A DNA stretch of 64,000 bases, taken from contig OZ038433.1 in NCBI GenBank assembly GCA_964036275.1, positions 48,113,616-48,177,615 on the forward strand. The letters are read 5' to 3'. The position numbers were made by a program, and so were the translations under genes. Of this stretch, positions 12,884-27,681 are shown one piece after another. Within the stretch, counting starts at the first letter, position 1, and every line of letters begins with the position of its first letter. This stretch comes from Litoditis marina (Eukaryota > Nematoda > Chromadorea > Rhabditida > Rhabditidae). The notes under the pieces are model-generated. The model had not been told where the DNA came from. It did not search any database and was given only the letters and a program-made list of their open reading frames with translations.

Positions 12884-13856
12884 AGAGATAAGAGAGAATG
12901 AATAAAAAAGAGAGAGAGAGAGATAGTGGTGGGGAAGAAGAGAAAACAGAGTGAGAAAAAGAGGAAGAGAGAAGAGAGAAAGAGACAGTTAGAGGAAAGA
13001 AGAGAACCAGCAGAACAAGAAAGGCCATTTCTGAGAGCATGACATGTATTTCCAAAAACTATAACAAATTGGAACTATTACCATTTCGAAGAAACGTTGT
13101 AATTGAGATTGATATATGTTACCGTGGTCAAAAGACTAATGGTAAACTGGCGCAACCCAACCGCGCTGAGTACAACATTCATTAGTTATTAATAAGAGAC
13201 TGAACAGAATTGCAGGGACAGTTTACTAGATGTTAAATGAATAATCACGTGAAACAAGTTTCTCATCAGGCTTCGTGCACTTTGTCATTACACGGTTCTG
13301 GGTTCTGCTGTGTTTAACATGTTTCACGTGACTGTGCAATGGACTAACAGTATAATGTACCGGGCAAATTTGAAGTTAACATGCTCAAGACTATATCTAT
13401 AACTCTAACCCTTCATATGTTAGAAACTATGGTAGATACTCATAAACGTCAGATACAAACGTGACACTCGATTGTTCCAATAAAGTCCTACCAAATGTAG
13501 AAAATGTGCTTTACGTGAATATGGAAAACACTACAACTAAACTATTCTATAAAATTCGAGTGCTTCATCTATCAAGGTGGTAAGTCGCGTGTTGAATCAA
13601 GAATAAACTATATACTGTTAGTCAATTGCACAGTCACATCAAACATGTTGAACACATAAATACTCAGAAACGTGCAATGCCAAAGTGCACGATGCATCAT
13701 TAGAATGCTAACTTTACGTGACTATTCAATCTATTTCTAGTATAAACACTATATTATGATTGTTAGAACCAACCTGGTTCTAGCGGCCTGGCCACTGTAG
13801 GAGGCTACCGTAGTCTCTAGCAGGACGATTAGCAATAGAGCAGACAGAATTCTCAT
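8598..13856 (-). CDS. Secreted Cys-rich protein with repeated MIG-18-like (Fn1-type) modules, 10 exons
   Basis: Minus-strand exons: 13774-13856, 12357-12421, 11558-11683, 11216-11307, 10758-10882, 10364-10460, 9881-10015, 9277-9368, 8902-8998 and 8598-8696, all phases matching, giving about 336 aa. The N-terminus (MRILSALLLIVLLETTVAS) is a clear signal peptide. The rest is five or so modules of ~60 aa with the pattern G.Y..G..W....YYYKC...G......GC, for example YWYECHRGQLSPKGC, TYYYKCTKDGRF and DYIFYCKNNGGKC. This matches the nematode family annotated as MIG-18-like fibronectin-type-I domain; the assignment is from memory. Expected role: extracellular or basement-membrane protein. The C-terminus is uncertain: the last exon either reads to TGA at 8598 or is spliced at GTAAGT (8609) to a small exon near 8505-8560. 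A possible TATA lies at 13899-13906. Confidence 0.75.
9737..9865 (+). mobile_element. MITE family A copy
   Basis: Carries CTAGAAGTAAATCGAATA at the left, GTGCACTTTTTCATGCACG in the middle and TTTCACGTGACTGTGCAACT...AGTATA at the right. It is in an intron of the Cys-rich gene. Confidence 0.75.
10038..10163 (+). mobile_element. MITE family A copy
   Basis: TATACTAGAAGTAAGTTGAA at the left end and AATAACAGTATA at the right end, with the family core between. It lies 22 bp upstream of the acceptor for the exon at 9881-10015 (minus strand). Confidence 0.75.
12447..12524 (-). repeat. tRNA-derived repeat with intact A- and B-box motifs
   Basis: On the minus strand TAGTGGAGTGGTTAGCACG (A-box) is followed ~35 nt later by GGTTCAAGTCCC (B-box). 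The 5' and 3' ends (GTGGGGT versus TGAGACAG) do not pair as an acceptor stem, so I call a tRNA-derived SINE or pseudo-tRNA. It lies in intron 1 of the Cys-rich gene. Confidence 0.5.
12812..12992. repeat. GA/AG microsatellite and purine tract
   Basis: An uninterrupted (GA)n run covers about 12812-12880, followed by degenerate AG-rich purine sequence. It lies in intron 1 of the Cys-rich gene and creates a spurious Leu-Ser-repeat ORF on the minus strand. Confidence 0.9.
13223..13354 (+). mobile_element. MITE family A copy
   Basis: Left end TACTAGATGTTAAATGAATA; right end TTTCACGTGACTGTGCAAT...CTAACAGTATA. It is in intron 1 of the Cys-rich gene. Confidence 0.75.
13611..13744 (-). mobile_element. 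MITE family A copy, reverse orientation
   Basis: Reads TATACTGTTAGTCAATTGCA at its low-coordinate end and CTATTTCTAGTATA at the other. It ends 30 bp from the exon 1 donor of the Cys-rich gene. Confidence 0.78.
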
Positions 13857-15230
13857 TGTAGCAGTGGGTAGTGGTGGTTGGGTCAGTGGTGGGAGCCGCT
13901 TTATACTTGTGAGCAGGCGGGGGCGGGCCGCGCGCCCCCTTCCAAAAACGGACGATACTAGTACAGGGAGGCGTAATTACAGCATAAAACATTTGAGTGT
14001 GATAGCGGTGGCACGGACAGGAAGGGCTCTTTCTCTTTCCAAAACTAACAGTTACCCAAGGTTACCGGTCACTTTACTAGCAAGTAGCGGTTTAGAGTGT
14101 ATCTAACACTACAACGCGATTGCATTCAGGCTTATTGTTTGATAATGCTGTCAAGTGCTGTTTCAATTGTGTTTCGTTTAGAATGCTCTTTCAATTTTAT
14201 ATACGTCGTCCTATGTCATTCCACTGTTTCATACCATCGCTAAGTAGCGAGCCCTCCCCAAGAACCAATTCATTTTCCCCATTGTAAAAATTCAAATAAC
14301 GATGTATAGAAAGTGTGCCTCATAGCTGATAATTTATTGAGTGAGTTAGGAAAAAGTATTATGATAAGTAAAACTGATAAAATAAACCTAATCAGAAATA
14401 TTTTATAGAAACTCAAATACGGACAGGCCAATACTTAATACTATGCAGGTCTGAGCTACTGTGTTTGTAGTACGAATTCTGTGTGTATGTATGCCTATCA
14501 AACTACAATTCAGACACGGTCCACCCTTATAATTTCAATGAAGACCCTATTTTCGCTACCCGGTTGATCGTCAGCCATTTTTCTGAAATCAGGACGGCGA
14601 GACCGCGCCTAGAGTGCACTGAAAAAGAACCAGGTTAATCGAACGAAACTTCTCCATGCCTTAAATCGATATAGAGTCACGTAAACACGTAATACATATC
14701 ACAATTCAAAATGTGTAGTGAAAAGTGCACAATTACTTATGTTTCTTTGAAATGTATGTGAGTTTCCAGTCTAGTTCTAGTATAGCAAATCACTTCACAA
14801 CTTTTCTCTCTTATATTGTTTCGGGAAACGTTTGCAAACGATAACAAACAAATACTGTGTTTGTAACCTTGATGTAAAGTTGGAACTTGCATTAGAACAA
14901 TCACGTACTGCCTTTCAATCAGTATTATGTGTACAGCTCAAACTCATTGTATGAGTACGGAACCTGTGCAGTTTTACCATCAAAATAACTATGTTTCTCA
15001 CTTATTTAATACCCTGGAAAATACTACCATCTCGCCCTGTTTAGTCTACATTTTCTGTGCGAAGATAGGATTTGTTCAATTAGGCCCGCTAAAAACCGTA
15101 CATGTCATCTTGTTATGCTGTGTTTTGTATTCTGATCGTGATGCGCTGACCACACCGGGCTCAAACTACAAATATATCAAATCAATCAAAGATCGTTTCT
15201 GGGTGACCGCGCATACTACAACGACCCTTA
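13857..15230. other. 5' flank of the Cys-rich gene, no gene seen
   Basis: GC-rich at 13870-13950 (probable promoter of the minus-strand gene). On the minus strand at about 14582 TTTCAGAAAA precedes an ATG at 14578 that opens a 22-codon ORF; with no recognisable product or donor it was not called as a gene. Confidence 0.4.
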
Positions 15231-15365
15231 TATTGTAGACGTAAATAGAATAGTCATGTAAAGTCAACATTTTGATGAGTAGTCGTGGTGCACTTTGTCA
15301 TAGCACGTTTCTGAATTCTGCTGTGTTTAACACTTCACGTGACTTTGAAGTTGACCAACAGTATA
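15231..15365 (+). mobile_element. MITE family A copy
   Basis: Core GTGGTGCACTTTGTCATAGC, TTCTGCTGTGTTTAACACTT and the terminal CCAACAGTATA identify the family. Confidence 0.72.
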
Positions 15366-15792
15366 TAGCAAGTTACCTAGTCTGTTTTAGTTTGATCTCG
15401 ATACCATAGTAAACGAGTTTCGACGGAAAAGCGACGGGATAAAACTACAAATACATCGCAATAGGGCGAAATACCTAGTTCTATAGGTGTTCAAAGACAA
15501 ACGTATTTTCGTTTCTGGTGACCCCCGTGAAAACTACTTAACTATTGGTCAATGGCAGAGTTCGAAATGTGTAAGTGCACTGGGAAGATCTCCATCGGGG
15601 AGACGAAGGTTAACCAAATGATTCGATTACAGACACGTGAGACCGATAGTCTAAGGTCAGAGTTGGCCAACTATACCTGGCTTTTTGTAAAAAGGCTGAA
15701 ACATTTGGGTGATAGAACTCAGGACATGTAACATTCTCTTGTTTAGTTTCACAAACTGTAGCTTTTTCGTTTGCACTTACTGAACCCGTTTC

Positions 15793-15936
15793 CTAGCGAA
15801 AAACAAAGTAAGCTGGTGTTCCCCCAGAGTTCTTCGCAAGAAAAGTTTCGAGTTCATTTAATTTTCCACTTGTTATATTTATGGTCACTTTCCGTTTAGG
15901 AAATAAACTTGGACCGTCGTCGACATGCTTTTTGAA
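15793..15936 (-). pseudogene. Isolated exon-like ORF, gene fragment or unfinished model
   Basis: On the minus strand an ATTTCAG acceptor is followed by 47 sense codons and a TAG (encoding FKKHVDDGPSLFPKRKVTIN... ending PAYFVFR). Composition is protein-like. I could not join it to other exons; a second exon-like stretch encoding NGEEVVVKCYMAHGN near 16190-16250 may belong to it. No family is recognised. It could be a pseudogene, part of an unresolved gene, or chance. Confidence 0.25.
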
Positions 15937-15951
15937 CTGAAATTGATACTC

Positions 15952-16079
15952 TATACTAGAAGAAAATCGAATAGTCACGTGAAGTTAGCATTCTAGTGAG
16001 GAATACTTGTGCATTGCACGTTTCTGAGTTGTGATGTGTTGGAAATGTTTCGAGTGACTGTGTAATTGACTAACAGTAA
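15952..16079 (+). mobile_element. MITE family A copy
   Basis: TATACTAGAAGAAAATCGAA at the left and GACTAACAGTAAA at the right, with an internal deletion around the GCACTTTGTC core. Confidence 0.7.
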
Positions 16080-16528
16080 AAAACGGTTCGACTTGGGCAA
16101 ACTTTACGTTTACGAGTACTTTTCCCGACTACGGACAGGCCCCGTTCCGTTGCCCAACTTTTTCGGAACATTCGAGGTTAAACCTTAATTTCCGTGAGCC
16201 ATATAACATTTGACGACCACTTCCTCCCCATTGCGCGTAGGCTCTAAAGTTGACAATTAAATGCAAAGACGTTGCAAAAAACTGAAAGTACAGAGTAGGT
16301 TGTGTTAAGAGGTTTTAAGAGCTCAAACATCTTTTTTGTGGTGTTCTGCGAATGAATATAAACCTGGCGCGGTAACAGTATGGTTTGGAGGGTGGTCCCA
16401 ACTGAGGGGTAGTTTGATACTCAAAGAGAGGTTGGTAACAACTGCCCATGTTGCCTTGGTGTAGTTTGATCACACGGTTTTATTCGGCGTTGTTCATGAA
16501 ATCTCGTCACGTGAGCGACCTCTTTGCG

Positions 16529-16652
16529 TTTAAAGAATGACGATTATGTGCTCCAATCTCCACACTTCAGTCCTTTAAACTGCAATACATGTTTCAATTG
16601 CAGTTTAAATGACTGACGCACCAAGATTGGAGCACATAATCATCCTACTTTA
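16529..16652. mobile_element. Foldback MITE, family B copy 1
   Basis: Near-complete palindrome of ~124 bp. The left arm TTTAAAGAATGACGATTATG mirrors the right arm ending CATAATCATCCTACTTTA; the central AAACTGCAATACAT / AATTGCAGTTT form the inner stem. Confidence 0.8.
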
Positions 16653-19436
16653 GAGCAGTTTGAACTGAGCTGAACCCGGAAATCACAATGAGAGCGGTTT
16701 TCTGCCTGGTAAAACCAATTTCTAACCAATATTTTGATATATTTTGACAGGAGTGTGAGAATCACTTCTAATTGGAATCTTCTTTGCGCACGTTTTTTCC
16801 ATATTGGAAAATTGTATTGAGCACACTGAGTTGTACCGAACTTTCTAACCACTGGCGGTCCTTTTCTGACAGTGATCACATACCCACCCGAAAACCAGTA
16901 TCTCACCTGTATGTGATATTCATCACTTCCCGTTGAGCTTTAGTGCATCCAAATGTTTCGGTACATTGTAACTAACTTGTTATGTCATGTACTAAGAGCC
17001 GGGACAACATGATAACATGCACTTTCTCTGTTTGTTAGTGTAAAGTGAGATCAGAATACTTCCGAAGTCCAGACAGCCAAATAGAAAATATTGAAATTTC
17101 CACGTAAAGAAAATGGTTCTGAAATTAAAAGGCAAACGTGTTGATGAGAGACGAACTGTAGCTCTAAGACAGCCACATATTTACTAGAAACACGAAACAC
17201 TGGAGTGAATTTAGGTGAGCGCATTAAACGCGTTCAATACATTTTGTATTAAATTGACAACCTTTCCAACACTAGTTGAGCAGAATTTCCGAAGATTGTC
17301 TGAAATTAAACCAAACGCTTTTTTACGTTCTCGTTCTGTTTACGACTGAGAAACAAATTATGCATTCACTTTTACTCTTATTTACTTTTACTTGTTCGCA
17401 TTTACTTTTATGCATTGAGTTCGAATCACTGTTTTGAATTCAATTTCTGGAGGAAAGATCAGCTTCATTACTAATATGATTCCCCATTGTTTGCTTGTAT
17501 TGTATGTAGGTTGTTTCAGAATGTAAATATTAGTCTTTTTCCTGTTTCAAAACGAAGTACTCGATCCGAGAACGTTTCAAAAATAGCCTTCCACCTCTTC
17601 TGGTTTTCTATTTGTTCGCTGTTTTTACGCGTCGCTATTTGCGAATTTGACCTACTTTAAATTTTGTATTTGCTTAGCATACGAGATGTTCATTATACTG
17701 TCACGACTTATCGTTTGACCTACTTCTCTACAGGCTAAGTTTCCTGTTGAGACCCCGAACAACAGCTGTTTACAACAACATATATCTTTGATAAAAAGAA
17801 AGATGCGCATCAGTTCATGTCACAACTTTCCCGCACACATCAGCTATCCGAACCGGGTAGTTGCATGAAACATTGACTTGAAGAATAGTGGCTTCGGAAA
17901 GAACTCCAAACTTTGCAGTATAACTCATGCACTCTCGTGAGAGCAGTATTAGTTCCCCTCCAGTTTTCAATAAAGTGTACCAGTGAAAAATTAAATACTG
18001 TTTTACAAGTTGAAATCCGGGATTTATTTTATTTTTCGTTCAAAAACTAGTGATTTCCATGATCTAACGGAACTGGTTCGCGACCGCAGTTCATTTCAAA
18101 ACAGTCATTTTGTTTTGCAAAACGAACGCCCTATTTTGTCATTTCGGGTCCCGAAAAAGAAACAGACAGTTGCACTTTCAAAAACGATATTTCACACCTT
18201 GCGACGAAAAGCATCGAAATCGCAACACTAGAGTACAAATTTAACGGCTTCGTTTGATGCACGCAAATACTTCAGTCACTGTATAAATCAAGAATGAATT
18301 TTATTCACTCCATAGTTGTAGTGTACAAGAAGGAAAAATAAAAATCTAACAGCTTTGTCCACTTCACGCAAATGTTACCGTCACTGTATAAAGAGGAATG
18401 AAATTTACTCAATCATTAATCAAATCATTTTTCGATTGAGAAGAGTTGACATGTCGAAGAAGTATTCAGTATCTAGTAAAACACTAGGCGTCATTACTAC
18501 ACTTGTGTTGCACGGAGAGAAAACTAATAAAAATTGGACAGTTTTCTAGAAAAACGCACAATCTTCCCTGGCAACAACTTTAAGTTACATTCATGGACCC
18601 GGCCCAGTTCACAGGTGGGCCGAAGTGAAGTAACGTTTTGCTTAGGTTGCCGAGCGAATACCTTAGAATTAACTTAAACGCTAAACATAGAACCAAAATA
18701 GGGGTATAAGGAAAAGTAGCAGGTTTTCAACGTTGCCAACGAGTTACCTAATCAGGTAACATGAAAGCAGGTAATCGAAAACAGTTAGGTTACCAAAATA
18801 CAGTTCACTCTTCTATAAACCATCCGGGTTCTATAAACTTACATTGTCAGGTTTGGTTCGTCTCAATAAAACAGTTAAGATGGTTTGCTACCTTCACGCT
18901 GCTACTTTTACGATCGAACGGAAAGAGAAAGAAAAAGATTGACTGGTTCGCTTGTTTTGTATCCAATTACTTTCAATGAAACGCTTAACCATGGAGAGAA
19001 CGGCTGTTATATTGGCAATCGTTGATTTCTCTCTCTTTCTTTTGAAAAGAAAAAAACTGGGAACTGTGCGACAATAACTCTCCAGATATTAATTGTAGAA
19101 GAATATAATGATGATAAAACATCGCGCGCAGCGCGGAGCGCTGCGCAGATTAGTTTTTGATCACAACATTGCGGACTTTCAAAAGTTTGGATACATTTCA
19201 ACCGAACCAAAGTTCTTCTAATAAAAAAATTCGAAAACAGTTTATTTTGTTATTTTCTACTGTACTTGTAGTGATGTTCTTCTCGCCGTAATTTGAAAAC
19301 AGTGCAGTGTATCATATGCATCATGTGTATAAAAGTACAACTCAGCTATTCTTCATACAAACCCTCGTCGTACGCCAGACAAAAGATTGAATATCCGTTT
19401 GTACCATTTTTATATATCGACCTTGCATTATCGGGA
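16653..19436. other. Non-coding stretch, no gene recognised
   Basis: AT-rich DNA with scattered small ORFs lacking consistent splice context or family resemblance. A GC-rich inverted segment (GCGCGCAGCGCGGAGCGCTG) lies at about 19122-19145. Confidence 0.4.
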
Positions 19437-19775
19437 GTAGTGTACATTTGCCCCCCACCCGGTCGAAAATGGGTTGAAAAGGGCCCGTACTACTATCGCC
19501 TCCCACCGTTGGGGGGCGATTATACACCATGCTTATTTACTGCAGGCTTGGGTTGAGTGGGGGGTGATTGTTCATCAGTTCCGGGTATGTACTATCACCC
19601 CCCATTTTGTATTGTGGGGGTGATTGTTTATTGTCGAAGATGTACAATGTTCCCCCATCCATTTACCAATTACCCCCCACCTTCGCGCAACTTTTCTGGG
19701 ATTTCAATTAGGTGGGGGGTAATAGTACCACGAGGGGGGTGATTGTTGGGTAGGGGGCGATTGTACATTTTTCCC
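19437..19775. repeat. Foldback block of CCCCCCA / TGGGGGG motifs
   Basis: Six or more C-runs or G-runs in both orientations, each next to TACTATC or GATTGT, for example TACTATCACCCCCCATTTTG and GGGGGTGATTGTT. Outer ends (GTGTACATTTGCCCCCCA and GGGGGCGATTGTACATTT) are roughly complementary. Looks like an internally repeated inverted-repeat element. Confidence 0.6.
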
Positions 19776-20619
19776 GCATTATCTCCTTCTTGTAGGAAAA
19801 CAGTTTGTTATGAACTATGAATAATGCTAATTTGTCCATTAAATTTTGACCTATTACTTTTACCTCTTTCAACCGTTATAAATATTACTACTGAAACATT
19901 GGCGCGCGCGGCTACTACTATCGTCCACTCGATAATGGGAAACGGAAACACTTGAACTGGCGAGGCGCCAGAAATGGAATGGATACGGGGGATAGCGCCA
20001 ATGGAAACGGTTCACCAACAGGTTTCACACGTGAAAAGGTTGACCTTATGTGGTCGCGTGGGCTAAAAATGTGGGAGGGGGTGGAATTATACACAACTAT
20101 AGCACATAATACACAGTTGTGGGGGGAGGGGGCGTATATTCAGATGTATTCTAACATACAAACACAGCAGAGATTTCGAACAAGGTTGTTATTGCTCCGT
20201 GATCAGACTACACACGTAACATAAAACCTAAGACCGAGTTTGCGTGGCAGTCGAGTCTGTGAACACATCAGGAACATGAACGGGCGAAATATTGTACTAG
20301 GATCACACTACGAATAAAGCAGAACTCATAAGTCATAGAAGCGAGTTTGTGTTGCAATCTATCCTTTAAACACATCAGAAACTTGTGGAGAACAATATGG
20401 CACTGGGATCAAACTACACAGATAGCAGAATACATATATGCTCGTGTCTGCCTGCCATTTGTTATATATGCCTTCCAAAATATATAATTGAGTATTCATT
20501 ACAATAAAATGGGATCAGTATTACGAGTGACCGTGTGTGAGTTGTATTTTGAACTACACTTTTTTGTATAACACAGCGCAATGAGAGTAGATTGATAATT
20601 GATCAAAGTGGTGCTTCAG

Positions 20620-20666
20620 TTCCCACCCTCTCACGTAAATAACGTAACACACGTCTGCACGTGTGC

Positions 20667-20701
<35 letters not shown>

Positions 20702-21275
20702 CAGTTTTTTTGGTTTACATTCCACAACGTCTCGCGTAGGTCACGTGAATCACGTGTGCACGCCTGTTTCACTTTATCTCACGTGTATCATGAATACTTG
20801 AATACAAGTTAATCATGTAAACCTACGTGTGTTACGTGTGTTTGTGTTTGTATTCTTTGGTGCAACCTAACACGTGAATCACGTGTATTATGTGTCTGTG
20901 TGACCATTCTTTGTTCGACTTCCGATCACGTAAACCGCGTGAATCACGTGAACTCACGCGTGTACGTGTGTTCCGTGTGTTTGTGTTTGTATTGCCTGTT
21001 TCACTTTCTTTCACGCGAATCTTGAATACACGTAAATCACGTAAACCCACGTGTGTACGTGTGTTCCGTGTGTTTGTGAGACTATTCTTTGGTCCGAGTC
21101 GGCGGGGCGCCGTCTCGTCTTCTGTCTGTCACTTTGGTAGTGTAATTGAAACGTCAAACTGTGAACGGAGAACGGAAACGAGAGAACAAAACAAAACAGT
21201 CGATTCGCAGACAATTTCAGGGGGGAAACCACCATATATACTCTCTGTGAAACCGCGAGTCACGTAAAACTACTG
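20620..21275. repeat. CACGTG-rich minisatellite-like array with (GT)n
   Basis: A pure (GT)n tract lies at about 20670-20700. From 20620 to 21275 degenerate units of roughly 110-120 bp repeat the motifs CACGTAAAYCACGTGAATC and GTACGTGTGTTCCGTGTGTT. The palindrome CACGTG or near variants occurs many times. No protein is supported; the ORFs here are repeat artefacts. Confidence 0.65.
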
Positions 21276-21299
21276 AAATACGTCAGTCTAGAATAGGTT

Positions 21300-21420
21300 T
21301 GTTAAAGTCAAAGTTTTCGAGTCGAGTCAAACTCGAAATCTCAAGCACTCAATTTTCTCAAAACTCGAACACCCGAAACTTCCCAGAAGGTGAAAACTCG
21401 AAATTTTGAACTCTATTAAC
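21300..21420. repeat. AACTCGAAA simple-repeat block
   Basis: Reiterated AAACTCGAAA/TTTCGAGT motifs that also form the block at 45365-45565. Confidence 0.6.
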
Positions 21421-22109
21421 AACCTCAGCCCAGAAACGTTAAAGTAAATGGAACAATAATTTTCGATGACCCATGCACTTTTCAAACTTCAAGAATAGAA
21501 CCGACTGTGCAATTGCGATTGAAATTATTCACTTCTCCCCACATTAGTAATAGGTAGTGCACTTCTCTCCAATACTAAACCACGTTTCTGCCGCTGAAAG
21601 CCAAGTACTATCATTGCTAGTTTAAAAACGTTCAATAATCAAAAACGTGAACAAAGATGAGGAAATCTTTTTCACTGTGGCCTGGTGATGCTTCCTTCAT
21701 TTGCTCGGTCTTCCTGTAACTTACCTCCAAGGACGCAACTTCTATTATACCAGGCCTCCATGGTTACTATAAGTAAACCAAGTGCAACATTGAACTGTGC
21801 TACTTCGAGCTAGTTTTTTCTCGTATATAAAACGAGCTGTACATTTTCCTTGGAGGGATATATGAATATTAGGTTACAGCAAACATTCCAATGATTTCAG
21901 ATCAAGCCCGAAATCCGGGATCAAACTACGATTACAGAAAAACAAAATTACGTCCAAAAAGTTATCTATTCTTATTTATTTAGGGGATTGATCCTTACTA
22001 GTAAAACCGTTTCACGTAAAACGAGAAAGGTTCCCGAACCTACCTACACGTATATATAAACCTATTGAAACCGAAGACTGTTCTCATTTCTCTCGTCGTA
22101 GCTATCAAG

Positions 22110-22154
22110 ATGATTTCAACTGCACTACTTGTTTTGATGGCACAACGGAAATAA
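22110..22154 (+). pseudogene. Orphan signal-peptide-like start after a TATA box
   Basis: TATATATAAACC at about 22050 is followed ~50 nt later by AAG-ATG encoding MISTALLVLMAQRK then a stop. TATA box, spacing and hydrophobic start resemble the first exon of a small secreted peptide gene, but no downstream exon is visible before 22.6 kb. Probably a relic or chance. Confidence 0.25.
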
Positions 22155-22625
22155 TTTACAACCAATTAAGCATGTTTTACAATCAGGTACTCGGCCCGAC
22201 TTATAGCCAGCAGTAGTGTAACAAACTTTAACATCATTTGTTTGTAAGCGAAGCAAATGACTAGCCAACCTAAATTACCAGGGTAGGGGGCAAAAGTCAA
22301 CATTTGAATTTAGTTAGTAGTATCCCAGAGAAAATAAAAATCACCAGTTGTTTTTACATTTTTATTCGACTACACAATACAGACACCAAATCTAGTCCTA
22401 GAATAGAAGTTTTTGCGATAAAAAAATTCTCGCTCGCCATCACTGGAGATGAACCTTAATAAAACCATGTACAAAACTCATACTACCAACTACTAGCAAA
22501 ACGTGTGTTTTTTCACTGATCTTATACACAACAAACGAAAACCACTAACTTTACGTTGGAAAAGACGCGAACCGGATATAAATGTATGAAACAAAAACCG
22601 ACACATAGTGCTACACTAACAACCA
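22155..22625. other. 3' flank of sdhb, no gene seen
   Basis: AT-rich sequence with no exon-like segment; it holds downstream flank of the minus-strand sdhb gene. Confidence 0.5.
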
Positions 22626-22631
22626 TTTATT
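22626..22631 (-). promoter_or_regulatory. Polyadenylation signal of sdhb
   Basis: AATAAA on the minus strand, 35 nt after the sdhb stop codon, the usual nematode distance plus a short 3' UTR. Confidence 0.75.
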
Positions 22632-22665
22632 AATCATGGTCTTTCGTCTGGCGTTCTGTTCCTAA

Positions 22666-26770
<4,105 letters not shown>

Positions 26771-26777
26771 CTGAAAA
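26771..26777 (-). promoter_or_regulatory. Putative trans-splice acceptor of sdhb
   Basis: TTTTCAG on the minus strand abuts the sdhb start codon, leaving no 5' UTR unless a leader is spliced on. Confidence 0.6.
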
Positions 26778-27681
26778 TATCATTTTCACTATAAACAGAT
26801 GATAATAAATAATGTTGTTTAAACATGGTATAACAGCAGAATATCGATATGAAACGTAATAGAGTCTACCACACTAATATGTACACACCTTACATCAGTT
26901 AAATCCAAGAACAATAAGATTAACTAACTAAACAACGGTTTCTCTTGCACAACAGTTCAAAATCGATGTTCTTGTTCAAACGATGCATAGCTATGCACCA
27001 AGGTAGCTTATAGGTCTGAAGGCATTGCGCAAAGACAATCATACAACTATAATAATTGGTAGGTGATTGAAAGAAATAAAGCGATTTGCAGTAAACCGAG
27101 CGACTTATAAGAAGGAAAATACAGCAGCAAATAAAATGAACGTGCCAATTTCTAAATACCGCGAATGCGGCTGTTTTCAGCAAACGCTGCACTAACTTTA
27201 CAGCCGAGGTTAAAACCAGTGCATCTTAATTCTGAAACTGTTCTCCCTATTCAGCATTAAATTATAGTTTTGGCTAGATGAAAGTAACCACGTTTAACAT
27301 GAAACTGGAAAATTTTGATATATCTTGATAAAACTCGATGTGAGCGATAAGTTGGTGGAAAGTCAACACCGGTATTTTCTCCCAACGCAATATGTATTGA
27401 CAGAATTATCCGCTCTCTCCGCCCATCGTTGGCGTATATTTGCTGCATTATTTTTGTACATCTTTTTTTAATATTTCTTTTACAATTTAGTAACTCATTT
27501 ATGATACGTTATTATAACTAGGAACGTTGGCAACGTTCAAAACTCGAATATTGCGCATCGCTATTGTTCGAATATGATCTAGTTTTGAAGAGAAACATGA
27601 CTTTTACGATAACTTGATTTTCTTCCAGAAGCTCTCTATGTCTTCTCTTTGGTGGATATCAATATTTGTTGGATGTTCTGA
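26778..27681. other. Divergent promoter region of sdhb and ostm1
   Basis: About 0.9 kb between the two start codons, with no exon. TCTTCCAG at 27621-27628 may be the trans-splice acceptor of ostm1, 53 nt before its ATG. Confidence 0.45.

Noticed and set aside
12762..13055. 97-codon minus-strand ORF rich in Leu-Ser repeats
   Set aside because: Produced by the (GA)n microsatellite; simple repeat translation inside an intron.
14510..14582. Minus-strand start MADDQPGSENRVF after a TTTCAG
   Set aside because: Only 22 codons, no convincing donor and no downstream exon found.
18010..18231. 73-codon plus-strand ORF
   Set aside because: No splice context, family resemblance or coding-like composition.
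20554..21267. Several overlapping ORFs of 70-125 codons on both strands
   Set aside because: They fall in the CACGTG/(GT)n array and read as His-Thr, Val-Arg or Asn-Thr repeats with no family resemblance.
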